Positions 9,764-19,539 of a stretch of DNA of 35,278 nt are shown here, piece by piece (the first letter of the stretch is position 1; each line of letters begins with the position of its first letter). The notes below the pieces were generated by a model. The model made no database searches. It saw nothing but the letters and a program-made list of their open reading frames with translations, and was not told where the DNA came from. The position numbers and the translations under genes were made by a program. Origin of the DNA: Chromatiales bacterium (GTDB lineage Bacteria > Pseudomonadota > Gammaproteobacteria > Chromatiales > Chromatiaceae); the NCBI GenBank assembly GCA_022360595.1, contig JAKSCN010000672.1, positions 1 to 35,278 of the forward strand, in the 5' to 3' direction.

Positions 9764-11680
9764 ATGTCCCATCATCAGGATTCCACCGGTGATAAACCAA
9801 CCATAAAACGGTCACTCCTGGAGAGTATTGATCTGCCCGCTGACCTGCGCCAGTTACCCGAAAGTCAACTGTCGGCATTGGCCAGTGAGTTGCGGGAATT
9901 CCTGATTAATAGCGTCTCCCAGACAGGCGGACATCTGGCCGCCGGCCTGGGCGTGGTGGAGCTGACTGTGGCGCTCCACTATGTCTTCAATACTCCGGAA
10001 GATCGCTTGGTGTGGGATGTCGGGCACCAGGCGTATCCCCATAAAATCTTAACCGGTCGACGCGAGCAGATGGCGACGTTGCGCCAATATGAAGGCATTT
10101 CCGGTTTCCCGCGTCGGGAAGAGTCCTCTTACGATACCTTCGGTACCGGTCACTCCAGCACCTCTATTGGTGCTGCGTTGGGTATGGCTGCCGCCGCTAA
10201 ACAGACAGGTGATAAGCGCCATATGGTGGCAGTGATCGGTGATGCTGCGATTGGTGGTGGCATGGCCTTTGAGGCGATGAATCACGCCGGCGCTTTGGAT
10301 CTTGATCTATTGGTCATTCTTAATGACAACGATATGTCGATCTCGGCGCCTGTGGGTGCGGTGCGTAATCATCTGGCCCGAGTGCTGTCGAGTAAGTTCT
10401 ATACCCAGGTGCGTGAAGGTGGCAAGAGCGCTCTGAGCAAAATGCCACATATCAGTGAACTGGTAGGGCGTTGGGAAGAGCACATGAAGGGCATGGTGAT
10501 GCCCGGTACGCTTTTCGAAGAGCTGGGTTTTAACTATATCGGTCCGATCGATGGTCATGACTTGGATACCCTGGTTGCCACTTTGAACAATATGAAAGCG
10601 ATGCCGGGGCCTCGTCTGCTGCATGTGGTGACCCAAAAAGGGCGTGGCTACAAACCGGCCGAAGGCGACCCCTGCGTTTACCATGGTGTCACGCCTTTCA
10701 ATCTGGAGACCGGCAAGATGGACAAGCCGCCTGCCAGCGGTCCCACCTATACCCAGGTGTTTGGCGAGTGGCTGGTGGATCTGGCCGATGAAGATGAGCG
10801 TTTGGTGGCGATCACCCCGGCGATGTGTGAAGGCTCAGGCATGGTTCGTTTCTCCAAGGCCTTTCCTGATCGTTATTATGATGTGGGTATTGCCGAACAG
10901 CACGCGATCACCTTTGCGGCCGGTATGGCTTGTGAGAAGGTGAAGCCCGTTGTAGCCATCTACTCCACTTTTTTACAGCGTGGCTACGATCAGTTGATCC
11001 ATGATGTTGCGCTACAGAATCTTGATGTCACCTTTGCCGTCGATCGCGCCGGGCAGGTTGGGGCGGATGGTGCTACCCATGCGGGTAGTTTTGATCTCAG
11101 CTACGCACGCGCTATTCCCAATTTGGTGGTGATGGCTCCAGCCGATGAGAATGAGTGCCGCCAACTGCTGCAGACCGCTTATGAGTATCAAGGACCAGCG
11201 TTAGTGCGCTATCCGCGTGGAACCGGTCCGGGCGCTGCTGTTGAATCCACTTTACAGTCTCTGCCTTTTGCCAAAGGGGAGATTCGCCGTCAGAGTGAAA
11301 ATGGGGATGATGGTGTCTGTTTGCTCGCCTTTGGCAGTATGCTTGCGCCGGCCATGGAGGTGGCAGAACAACTTGATGCCAGTGTTATCAACATGCGCTT
11401 TGTAAAGCCGCTGGATGAAGCGTTGGTGCGTCAGATGGCGGACAGCCATAAACTCTTGGTAACGCTGGAAGAGAATGTGGTGATGGGCGGTGCGGGTTCT
11501 GCGGTGAATGAGTATCTTGCGGCCATCCAGCACCCGGTCAAGATTTGTAATCTGGGGCTACCCGATCACTTCATTGAGCACGCCACCCCCGCGCAACAGT
11601 TGCGTGATGCGGGTTTGGACAGTGCCGGAATTCTTCAGCAGATCACTGCACTACTGGAAGATAGCCCTACCCTGTGTTAA
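9764..11680 (+). CDS. dxs: 1-deoxy-D-xylulose-5-phosphate synthase
   Basis: 638 aa; [86 protein letters not shown]. Confidence 0.97.
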   Translation: MSHHQDSTGDKPTIKRSLLESIDLPADLRQLPESQLSALASELREFLINSVSQTGGHLAAGLGVVELTVALHYVFNTPEDRLVWDVGHQAYPHKILTGRREQMATLRQYEGISGFPRREESSYDTFGTGHSSTSIGAALGMAAAAKQTGDKRHMVAVIGDAAIGGGMAFEAMNHAGALDLDLLVILNDNDMSISAPVGAVRNHLARVLSSKFYTQVREGGKSALSKMPHISELVGRWEEHMKGMVMPGTLFEELGFNYIGPIDGHDLDTLVATLNNMKAMPGPRLLHVVTQKGRGYKPAEGDPCVYHGVTPFNLETGKMDKPPASGPTYTQVFGEWLVDLADEDERLVAITPAMCEGSGMVRFSKAFPDRYYDVGIAEQHAITFAAGMACEKVKPVVAIYSTFLQRGYDQLIHDVALQNLDVTFAVDRAGQVGADGATHAGSFDLSYARAIPNLVVMAPADENECRQLLQTAYEYQGPALVRYPRGTGPGAAVESTLQSLPFAKGEIRRQSENGDDGVCLLAFGSMLAPAMEVAEQLDASVINMRFVKPLDEALVRQMADSHKLLVTLEENVVMGGAGSAVNEYLAAIQHPVKICNLGLPDHFIEHATPAQQLRDAGLDSAGILQQITALLEDSPTLC

Positions 11681-11702
11681 CAGGCCTTAGGGCCTGTTAA
11701 CA
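11675..11702. repeat. Inverted pair of the TGTTAACAGGCC / GGCCTGTTAACA dispersed repeat at the dxs 3' end
   Basis: TGTTAACAGGCC-TTAG-GGCCTGTTAACA, 12-bp perfect arms; the dxs stop codon (11678-11680) is inside the left arm. Confidence 0.75.
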
Positions 11703-11719
11703 GATCCTAGATATTAGCA

Positions 11720-11774
11720 GACCATACGGTAAATAAAGTAAGGCTCAGGGGCTTACTTTATTTACCGTATGGTC
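11720..11774. repeat. Long perfect inverted repeat between dxs and the first DUF945 gene
   Basis: GACCATACGGTAAATAAAGTAAG-gctcagggg-CTTACTTTATTTACCGTATGGTC: 23-bp perfect arms, 9-nt loop. Confidence 0.9.
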
Positions 11775-11807
11775 CACCAGTTCTCAATTCGCTATAACGA
11801 CTGTCTT

Positions 11808-11813
11808 TATAAT
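11808..11813 (+). promoter_or_regulatory. Putative -10 (TATAAT) of DUF945 gene 1
   Basis: TATAAT ending 36 nt before the ATG; the same motif and spacing recur upstream of the paralog at 13581. Confidence 0.5.
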
Positions 11814-11849
11814 CACTCGGTTTTAGAAAAACCAATCAGGAAGAAAAAT

Positions 11850-13250
11850 ATGAAAAAAGTATTGCTGGGCGCTTTGGTCTTAGTAGCTGCGACATCACTT
11901 GGGCTGCCAGGGTACCTCGGGAGCCAGGTAGAGCAGCGTTATCAGGCGCAAATTGATGAATTAAAGAAGGCAGGTTTTACGGTGCTGGATCACCGCTATG
12001 AGCGGGGTTGGTTTGGTGCTGTGGCTGAGACCCGGATGGGTATGCCTATTCCCACTGAAATGGAAGAACTTGTAACAGAAGAGGTGATGAATCAACTGGC
12101 GATTACCTGGCAGAGTGATCTTAGCCACGGCCCTTGGTTAAGCACCCCTTTTTCGGGATTGGCTGAGATAGACACCAAAGTGGTCACTGGCGACGACAGT
12201 CCTTTCGTACTGGATGAATCAGCCAATATCCACACCTTGATTGCATGGGATGGCTCTGGCGAAGCACAGGTTGATCTGCCTAAGTTAGTGTTCAAGGTAG
12301 AAGAGGATGAGGCGCTCATCTTTAACAGCTTGCAGGGAACAACGCAGTTTGACAGCGCATTGAATGAGATCGACTCCGAGGGAAGCATGTCATCGCTACA
12401 GTTTGTCGATGGTGACAAACAAGGCTTCACCATGCAGGGTATTCGGATTGAGTCCAGCACCCGCCCTGGTAACTCGGGATTGAATTTGGGGAATAGCGCT
12501 ATTACTGCTGATAGTCTGTCACTGCAACTGCCTACGGCAGGTGATATCGTGCTGACCAAAGTTGGCATTGACGTTTCTGGTAGCGAACAGGGGGAGCAGG
12601 TAAAGGCTGGCGTGGGCTACAACTTCCAGCAGCTTGACTTCGGTGGTCAACAGCTCGGCCCGGGTGAATTGCAGATCACTATCGATAACCTGCCCGCCAG
12701 CGAGCTGCTGAAGATGCAGCAAGGTATGGAAGAGATTCGCGCTAACCCAAGTGTATTTGAGCAGCAGGAGATGATGATGGCATTACTGCTCAGCAGCGGC
12801 CCTGAATTTCTCGCCAGTGATCCCAAGCTCTCCATTGATAAACTGCATTTGAAAACGCCTGAAGGAGAGGTGAATGGTGATTTCTCGCTCCAATCTGTTG
12901 GGTTAGCGTGGAACGATGTCAGTAATCCTGCGGCGATTGTAGAGCGCTTGCAGGGGGCTGCAAAGTTCTCCCTTCCGCGGGCCTATCTCGATAAAATCCT
13001 GTTGAATATGATGACCGATCAATTGCGCATGCAAGAGCTGATAACGATGGAGCAGGGTGGTGAGGCTCAAGATCCGGCGGCAATCGAGGAACAGGCGAAA
13101 ATGATGGCCAACATGCAGATCGAAATGATGGTAGGGCAGGGTTTTCTGCAGCAGACCGATGGTTTGATCAGTTCCACCGCCAAGCTGGATGGTGGCAAGC
13201 TGACGGTGAATGGCAATGCGATTCCACTCCCGATCCCCGGCGTTCAATGA
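11850..13250 (+). CDS. DUF945 (YdgA-like) family protein, copy 1
   Basis: Start reassigned to MKKVLLGALVLVAATSLGLPGYLGSQVEQRYQAQIDELKKAGFTVLDHRYERGWFGAVAETR; N-terminal signal/anchor and YdgA-like RYERGWF region. Confidence 0.85.
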   Translation: MKKVLLGALVLVAATSLGLPGYLGSQVEQRYQAQIDELKKAGFTVLDHRYERGWFGAVAETRMGMPIPTEMEELVTEEVMNQLAITWQSDLSHGPWLSTPFSGLAEIDTKVVTGDDSPFVLDESANIHTLIAWDGSGEAQVDLPKLVFKVEEDEALIFNSLQGTTQFDSALNEIDSEGSMSSLQFVDGDKQGFTMQGIRIESSTRPGNSGLNLGNSAITADSLSLQLPTAGDIVLTKVGIDVSGSEQGEQVKAGVGYNFQQLDFGGQQLGPGELQITIDNLPASELLKMQQGMEEIRANPSVFEQQEMMMALLLSSGPEFLASDPKLSIDKLHLKTPEGEVNGDFSLQSVGLAWNDVSNPAAIVERLQGAAKFSLPRAYLDKILLNMMTDQLRMQELITMEQGGEAQDPAAIEEQAKMMANMQIEMMVGQGFLQQTDGLISSTAKLDGGKLTVNGNAIPLPIPGVQ

Positions 13251-13285
13251 GCAACGGCATATAGTCTCTGACTGATCAGAGACCG

Positions 13286-13322
13286 ACAGCATTAAGCCGC
13301 CATTTGGGCGGCTTAATGCTGT
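13286..13322 (+). terminator. Terminator-like hairpin after DUF945 copy 1
   Basis: ACAGCATTAAGCCGCC-atttg-GGCGGCTTAATGCTGT, 16-bp perfect arms. Confidence 0.7.
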
Positions 13323-13580
13323 TAGCGGGCTTCGAACACACTCTTTACTTATATATAAAGCACTACCAATGGGTGCCTCTTATTCCATTTGGTAAACAAA
13401 AATTGTACCGGTCAGGCATGGCTGGAGCAGTTTTTCCTGTATACTCCGCCCCATAGAGCACGCCACCTCTTGCGCAGCAATTGCGTATGGCGATAACGAT
13501 AACATTTAGCGGCAGATTTCGTACTGCTGATAAATGCCTATAACATGCCTTAGGTCTCATTTGACTAAAGAGGCCGTCTC

Positions 13581-13586
13581 TATAAT
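13581..13586 (+). promoter_or_regulatory. Putative -10 (TATAAT) of DUF945 gene 2
   Basis: GTCTCTATAATCAGCCG parallels GTCTTTATAATCACTCG of copy 1; same distance to ATG. Confidence 0.5.
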
Positions 13587-13622
13587 CAGCCGATTGTTAT
13601 CAAAATGTTCAGGAAGAAAAAG

Positions 13623-15014
13623 ATGAAGAAAATATTGCTGGGAGCTTTGGTCTTAGTAGCTGCGATATTAGTTGGTTTGCCAGGTTACCTTGGAAGCCAG
13701 GTTGAACAACGCTACCAGGCGCAAGTTGACCAAATAAAGAGAGCTGGCTTTAAAGTGCTGGATCAACGCTATGAACGGGGTTGGTTTGACGCTGTCGCAG
13801 AGACCCGACTTGGTCTGTTGTTGCCCACGGAGTTGGAGGCAGAGATGGATGAGGAGGTGACGTTTACAATCCAGAGTGATATCGCCCATGGGCCCTGGTT
13901 GAGTGCGCCCTTCTCCGGTCTGGCTGAGATTAATACCCGAATTCTGGTCGATGATAAAAGTATCTTCCCGGAAGATTACCCCGCTAAGATTAATACACTG
14001 GTTGCAATGGATGGCTCAGGAGAGACATTGATTGACTTTCCCAAGCACATGATGGAGAAAGAAGAGAGCAAAATCGACTTTGGCGGCTTACAAGGCACGG
14101 TGCAGTTTGACAGCACTTTCAAAGAGGTCGACATGCAGTTGACTATGCCGTCGGTGCTGATTTCCGAAGACAATGCGCAGGGGTTTGCCATCCAGGGTGT
14201 GCGTATTGACACCCGCTCCCGCCCAGGTAGCTCAGGTCTTGCGCTGGGTGGTGGCGCGGTTGTTGTCGACAGCATGACGGTAGAGGTGCCGGAAGGTGGT
14301 AAGTTCGAACTGGCCAAGCTGGAGATTGAAGCGGCCAGCAGTGAGCAGGGGGAAGATAAGGTGAGTGCTGGCGCCACCTATCGTTTTCAACTGCTGGATC
14401 TGGAGGGGCAGCAGTATGGTCCGGCTGAGATGCAGATTACAGTCGACAACCTGCCGACCAGCGTGTTGCTGGAGATTCAGAAGGGTATGGAAGAGATCCA
14501 GGCCAATCAAAGCTCCATTGAGCAGCAGCAGATGGCGATGATGACAATGCTGTTCAGCAGTGGTCCTGAATTTATAGCCAGTGATCCTAAACTGTCGATC
14601 AATAAACTGTATTTGAAAACTCCGGAAGGGGAGGTGAAGGGTGACTTCTCACTTCAGTCTGTTGGTCTGGAGTGGAAAGATATCAGTAACCCGGCGGTGA
14701 TTATGGAGCGGTTGCAAGGTGCAGCGCAGCTCACTGTTCCCCGGGCCTATCTGGATAAAATTTTGCTGGAGCGGATGACCAATGAGTTGCGCACTCAGGA
14801 GCTGTTGGCGCTGGAGCAGGGTGCTGAGCCTCAGGATCAGGCCTCGATTGAGGAGCAGGCAAAAATGTTGGCCAATATGCAGATTGATATGATGCTCGGC
14901 CAGGGTTTCCTGCAGCAACAGGATGGTATGATCAGTGCCTCCGCCAAGTTGGATGGTGGTCAACTGACCGTCAATGGCAAGGCCATCCCACTCCCTGTCC
15001 CAGGTGCTCAATGA
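13623..15014 (+). CDS. DUF945 (YdgA-like) family protein, copy 2
   Basis: MKKILLGALVLVAAILVGLPGYLGSQVEQRYQAQVDQIKRAGFKVLDQRYERGWFDAVAETR; co-linear with copy 1 along its full length. Confidence 0.85.
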   Translation: MKKILLGALVLVAAILVGLPGYLGSQVEQRYQAQVDQIKRAGFKVLDQRYERGWFDAVAETRLGLLLPTELEAEMDEEVTFTIQSDIAHGPWLSAPFSGLAEINTRILVDDKSIFPEDYPAKINTLVAMDGSGETLIDFPKHMMEKEESKIDFGGLQGTVQFDSTFKEVDMQLTMPSVLISEDNAQGFAIQGVRIDTRSRPGSSGLALGGGAVVVDSMTVEVPEGGKFELAKLEIEAASSEQGEDKVSAGATYRFQLLDLEGQQYGPAEMQITVDNLPTSVLLEIQKGMEEIQANQSSIEQQQMAMMTMLFSSGPEFIASDPKLSINKLYLKTPEGEVKGDFSLQSVGLEWKDISNPAVIMERLQGAAQLTVPRAYLDKILLERMTNELRTQELLALEQGAEPQDQASIEEQAKMLANMQIDMMLGQGFLQQQDGMISASAKLDGGQLTVNGKAIPLPVPGAQ

Positions 15015-15055
15015 GTGGCAATCAAGGTTTGACGCCACGGGCTGTCAGAGACTGA

Positions 15056-15090
15056 CACTAAAAAGCCGCCATAGAGGCGGCTTTTTAGTG
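15056..15090. terminator. Bidirectional terminator between DUF945 copy 2 (+) and phosphoribulokinase (-)
   Basis: CACTAAAAAGCCGCC-ataga-GGCGGCTTTTTAGTG; GC stem flanked by A/T runs on both sides. Confidence 0.88.
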
Positions 15091-15108
15091 CGGCGTATTT
15101 TATTTTGT

Positions 15109-16002
15109 TTAGAGGCCGCGCTCCTCCATCATCTGTTCAATGATCGGTTGTAGAATGATCTCCATGGAGAGACCCATTCTGCCGCCAGGCACTACGATGG
15201 TGTTGCGACGTGACATAAATGAGCCGTCCAGCATCGCCAGCAGTTTGGGGAAGTCGACATTAAACTTCTTCGGGTTGCGGAAGCGGATGACTACAAAGCT
15301 CTCATCTGGTGTGGGGATGTCACGGGCGATGAAGGGGTTTGAAGTATCCACGGTAGCAACACGCTGGAAGTTGATGTCGGTGCGTGAGAACTGCGGCGTG
15401 ATGTAGTTAATGTAGTCGGGCATGCGACGCAGGATAGTGTCGATGATCGCCTCGGCTGAATAACCACGTTCAGCATTGTCACGGTGGATCTTCTGAATCC
15501 ACTCCAGGTTAACGATAGGCACTACCCCAACACCCAGGTCAACGTGCTGTGCGACATTGTGCTCTTTTGTGCAAGTGAGGCCGTGCAGGCCCTCGTAGAA
15601 CAGCAGATCGGTACCTGCTTTGATATCTTCCCATGGGGTAAATTCACCGGCCTTTACATTCAGGCTCAGGCGCCCATTGTGAAATTCAGCCTCTTCCGCA
15701 CTGTGGATGTAGTAGCGTTTTTTTCCGGTGCCGCTTTCGCCATAGGAGCGGAACAGGGTTTCCAGAGAGGCAAAGTCATTGGCATTGGGTCCAAAGTGGC
15801 TGAAATTGGTATCGCCTTCTGCTTCGGCTTTTTTTACCGCTTCACGGAACTCCATGCGGTTCAGGCTGTGAAAACTGTCGCCCTCGATTATTGCTGCCTT
15901 GAAGCCATCACGGAAAAAGATGTGCTCAAATGCGCGCTTTACTGTAGTTGTGCCTGCGCCAGATGAACCCGTAACGGCAACAATTGGGTGTTTTTTCGAC
16001 AT
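15109..16002 (-). CDS. prk: Phosphoribulokinase
   Basis: MSKKHPIVAVTGSSGAGTTTVKRAFEHIFFRDGFKAAIIEGDSFH (P-loop), LLFYEGLHG, VPIVNLEWIQKIHRD; good RBS (GAGGG) before the reassigned ATG. Confidence 0.95.
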   Translation of the reverse strand: MSKKHPIVAVTGSSGAGTTTVKRAFEHIFFRDGFKAAIIEGDSFHSLNRMEFREAVKKAEAEGDTNFSHFGPNANDFASLETLFRSYGESGTGKKRYYIHSAEEAEFHNGRLSLNVKAGEFTPWEDIKAGTDLLFYEGLHGLTCTKEHNVAQHVDLGVGVVPIVNLEWIQKIHRDNAERGYSAEAIIDTILRRMPDYINYITPQFSRTDINFQRVATVDTSNPFIARDIPTPDESFVVIRFRNPKKFNVDFPKLLAMLDGSFMSRRNTIVVPGGRMGLSMEIILQPIIEQMMEERGL

Positions 16003-16203
16003 GACAATTCCCTCGAACAAGTAAGGTATGGCTTACATTCTGACAGCGCCAATCATAAAGAAAAAATAACAATATTCTCTGGTTTATATAGGAAATACTT
16101 ATGATGGGGTAGTCATACAGCGCTGATTACCCCGATTTATAGATGTTAAACAAGGGTAACTAACTGAAGTATAAAGAAAAAATAATTTAAGAATTTTTCT
16201 ACT

Positions 16204-17643
16204 TTAGAACAGTGCGCTGTTGAGCTGCAGGTGTAATTCGACGGCTGCAATGTAACCGAGCAGGAGAAACGGTAGCCATTTTAGATGGCTAAAGAAGGTG
16301 TAAGCACCTTTCGCCTGGCTCATGAAAGCGATACCGGCGGCCGAACCGATCGAGAGCAGGTTGCCGCTGATGCCGACGCTGAGGGTGACCAACAGCCACT
16401 GGCCGACGGACATGCTGGGCGCCATATTGAGTACGACGGACATGGCCGGGATGTTCTCAACAATGGCGGAGAAGAGGCCCGCGCTTACGTTGGCTGAGGT
16501 GGTTCCCAGGTTGGTGTAGAGAAACTCAGAAGCAAGAGTCATATAGCCGAGATACCCTAAACCACCGGCAGCCATCAGTGAACCGTAGAGAAACAGCAGG
16601 GTATCCCACTCGGCGCGAGCGACGCCAAGGAAAATATCAAAGGGCTGTTTGCCATCAACAGGGACGGGAAGTCCCAGTTGCTCCTCACCGTTGTTATATG
16701 CTTCGGGATTGCGGTAGGTACGCTTCAGGTAGAACCCGTAGATCTGCAAGTAGGAGAGTCCGGTCATCATACCGATGACTCCCGGCAGACCAAGCAGATT
16801 CTGAAATGTCACAGCGGTGAATAGGGTGGCGATGAACAGCAGGAAAATGTGCAGGGCGCCGCGACGCATAAAGACATATTTGTGCGGCACCTGAATCTTC
16901 TTGTCCGGCAGGGCAAAACTCATGGCGGTTGCCGGAATCAGGTAACCAACTAGTGCCGAAGGGAGCAGGTGAAAAAATGACCAAAAGTCGACGGGGCCGT
17001 TGGTTGCTTCAATTTGCTGCTGCCATACCATCAGGGTGCTGATATCCCCAAAAGGGCTGAAAACACCACCGGCATTGCTGGCGATCAGCACGTTCAGACA
17101 GCCAAGGCCAACAAACTGGTGGTTCTTTCCACCAATAGCGATGATCATGGCGCCAAACAGTAGCGCAGTGGAGAGATTGTCGAGCAGAGGTGATAGTACA
17201 AAACTGGCTGCGCCGGTGAGCCAGAAGACCCGGCGTACCGTATAGCCCCGGGTGCTGAGCCAGTTCTGGATGGATTGGAAAACCTTGCGCTCGTCCAGGG
17301 CGTTGATATAGGTCATTACCACCAGCATGATCAACAGCAGTTCGGCGTACTGGACTAGGTTGCGCCGTACTGTCATCTCGGCTTCCTGGCTGAGTCCCAT
17401 CTGTCCGGCGGCCCAGGCGATGATGCCCCAGATCAATCCTGCGGCCAGCAGCATTGGTTTGGATTTGCGTAGCTGAGTGAACTCTTCGCTTATAGCAAGC
17501 ACTAGTGCAATAAAGAAGATGGCGATGCAGAGATCAACAACCCAGTGCTGATAGTGAATGATCGGCGGCTTTTCTAAGGGGCCGGCAATGCTGAGTAGTG
17601 GCAGGGCGAATAACAGAATTGCTGCTAAAACTCTCTTTTCCAT
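16204..17643 (-). CDS. Na+/H+ antiporter NhaD family, copy 1
   Basis: 479 aa polytopic; YAELLLIMLVVMTYINALDERKVF, SPLLDNLSTALLFGAMI, NAGGVFSPFGDISTLMVWQ, AIVENIPAMSVVL. Confidence 0.93.
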   Translation of the reverse strand: MEKRVLAAILLFALPLLSIAGPLEKPPIIHYQHWVVDLCIAIFFIALVLAISEEFTQLRKSKPMLLAAGLIWGIIAWAAGQMGLSQEAEMTVRRNLVQYAELLLIMLVVMTYINALDERKVFQSIQNWLSTRGYTVRRVFWLTGAASFVLSPLLDNLSTALLFGAMIIAIGGKNHQFVGLGCLNVLIASNAGGVFSPFGDISTLMVWQQQIEATNGPVDFWSFFHLLPSALVGYLIPATAMSFALPDKKIQVPHKYVFMRRGALHIFLLFIATLFTAVTFQNLLGLPGVIGMMTGLSYLQIYGFYLKRTYRNPEAYNNGEEQLGLPVPVDGKQPFDIFLGVARAEWDTLLFLYGSLMAAGGLGYLGYMTLASEFLYTNLGTTSANVSAGLFSAIVENIPAMSVVLNMAPSMSVGQWLLVTLSVGISGNLLSIGSAAGIAFMSQAKGAYTFFSHLKWLPFLLLGYIAAVELHLQLNSALF

Positions 17644-17702
17644 CTTCGTTGTATTTTTTTAGTTTAAAGTGGATGCCAAACCATGGTGGCAAGATTTAAA
17701 CA

Positions 17703-17728
17703 AAACACCCCCAATAAAGGGGGTGTTT
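17703..17728 (-). terminator. Terminator hairpin downstream of nhaD-like copy 2
   Basis: AAACACCCCC-aataaa-GGGGGTGTTT with T-rich minus-strand continuation (GTTTTGTTTAAAT). Confidence 0.8.
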
Positions 17729-17752
17729 GATTTGCTACAAGTCGATACGCGA

Positions 17753-19201
17753 TTAGAACGCTCCGGCATTGACCCACATGTGCACCAGAATACTGGCGCC
17801 GTAACCGAGGGCAATGACCGGTGTCCACTTCAGGTGCCCAAAAAAGGTGTATTTGCCGCGGGCCTGGCCCATCAATGCAACACCCGCCGCAGAGCCGACA
17901 GAGAGCATGGAGCCACCGACACCGGCGGTCAAGGTGACCAGCAGCCACTGGCCCATCGACATGTCGGGCATCATGGTGAGAACCGCAAACATCACGGGGA
18001 TGTTATCGACAATAGCCGAGAGTATACCCACCATTACGTTGGCATAGGTTGGACCCCAATCGATATACATGATCTGAGAGGTGACAGCCAGGTAGCCGAT
18101 GAAGCCGAGGCCGCCGACACAGAGAACAACGCCGTAGAAGAACAGCAGGGTATCCCACTCGGCGCGGGCCACTTTATTGAATACGTCGAAGGTGACCATG
18201 TCGCCCATTTGGCCGTCATGCTCCATCTCGGTCTCATCATCCTGCGTAGGCTGCGGATGGTCTTTGTAATAGGTCTTCTTCAGGTAGTAGCCGAAGAACT
18301 GCAGATAGGCCAAGCCCGTCAACATCCCGATAACCGGTGGCATATGCAGGAAGTTGTGGAAGCTTACCGCAGTCACAATAGTGAGCAGGAACAGCACGAT
18401 AATACGCTTTGCACCACGTTTCATCGTAACTGCTTCGCCGCCGCCAACGGGGTTTTCGTTGGGTACGGCAAAGATCATGATGGAAGCGGGAATCACCCAG
18501 TTCACCAGTGATGGCAGGAACAGTGCGAAGAAAGCCCAGAAGTCGACGGGGCCCTGGGCGGTAACGACATTTTTCTGCCAGACCATCAGAGTGGTGATGT
18601 CGCCAAATGGGCTGAAGGCGCCCCCCGCATTGGCGGCGACGACGATGTTGACACAGCCGAGCAGAACAAACTTTGTGTTGTCGCCGGCCACTGCCATCAC
18701 GACGGCACACATCAGTAGGGCGGTGGTCAGGTTGTCGGCGATCGGTGAGATGAAAAACGACAGTATGCCGGTAATCCAGAACAGTTGGCGAAAGCTAAAA
18801 CCCTTCTGTACCAGCCAGGAGCGGAGCGCTTCGAACACATTACGCTCATCCATGGCGTTAATATAGGTCATGGCTACCAGCAGGAATAGCATCAACTCTG
18901 CGTATTCGAGCAGGTTGTGGCGGACAGCCTGTTCCGCTTCAGTGGTAAAGCCGTGGCTATAGTAGACCCCGGCAATCATCGCCCAGATGATACCGGCGGC
19001 GAGCATGACCGGTTTCGATTTTCTTAAGTGTGTGAACTCTTCTGCCATGACTAGCAGATAGGCAACCGCAAACACCGCGATACTGGCGTAGCCGACCCAA
19101 TGATTGGTCAGGTCCATGGTTTCACCACCACCGCCCCCCGCGGCCAGTGCCAGCCCCGGTAGTAGCAGCATTATGAGTGCACTTAAAAAATTTCTAACCA
19201 C
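17753..19201 (-). CDS. Na+/H+ antiporter NhaD family, copy 2
   Basis: 482 aa polytopic; YAELMLFLLVAMTYINAMDERNVF, SPIADNLTTALLMCAVV, NAGGAFSPFGDITTLMVWQ, AIVDNIPVMFAVL. Confidence 0.94.
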   Translation of the reverse strand: MVRNFLSALIMLLLPGLALAAGGGGGETMDLTNHWVGYASIAVFAVAYLLVMAEEFTHLRKSKPVMLAAGIIWAMIAGVYYSHGFTTEAEQAVRHNLLEYAELMLFLLVAMTYINAMDERNVFEALRSWLVQKGFSFRQLFWITGILSFFISPIADNLTTALLMCAVVMAVAGDNTKFVLLGCVNIVVAANAGGAFSPFGDITTLMVWQKNVVTAQGPVDFWAFFALFLPSLVNWVIPASIMIFAVPNENPVGGGEAVTMKRGAKRIIVLFLLTIVTAVSFHNFLHMPPVIGMLTGLAYLQFFGYYLKKTYYKDHPQPTQDDETEMEHDGQMGDMVTFDVFNKVARAEWDTLLFFYGVVLCVGGLGFIGYLAVTSQIMYIDWGPTYANVMVGILSAIVDNIPVMFAVLTMMPDMSMGQWLLVTLTAGVGGSMLSVGSAAGVALMGQARGKYTFFGHLKWTPVIALGYGASILVHMWVNAGAF

Positions 19202-19539
19202 AGTTTTGCTCCATTTTTAGGAAAATTTATTGGTTACATCAATGTATCTGGTCAACTGGAGACGGTCTGTGTCGGATGAGCGACGCTCCCTGGCGGCTGT
19301 CATCAGTCGTTCAGATAGTGTTACGGCTGGCTTTTATATCACTTTAGAGATAAATACGGGAGGAGTTTAATTAGTATTGGGCCATTTGGGTATCGATTTT
19401 TTTAATCCAAGCCCATGATAACCCAATAGAAATTGCGAGAATGCCAAAATGGAGGGTATTTTGGGTTGTCCGCAGACAGCCTGATGACTGCCTGCGGAGC
19501 ACGTGAAACTGAATCTGATTATTCAGTGCAAGGGGGGAA

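Noticed and set aside
13363-13560. 65-aa minus-strand ORF between the DUF945 copies
   Set aside because: No RBS or family resemblance; intergenic promoter region of copy 2.
15484-15966. 160-aa plus-strand ORF
   Set aside because: Antisense to phosphoribulokinase; shadow frame.
17669-18511. 280-aa plus-strand ORF
   Set aside because: Lies antisense inside the well-supported NhaD gene (17753-19201); low-complexity His/Gly-rich shadow translation, no family features.
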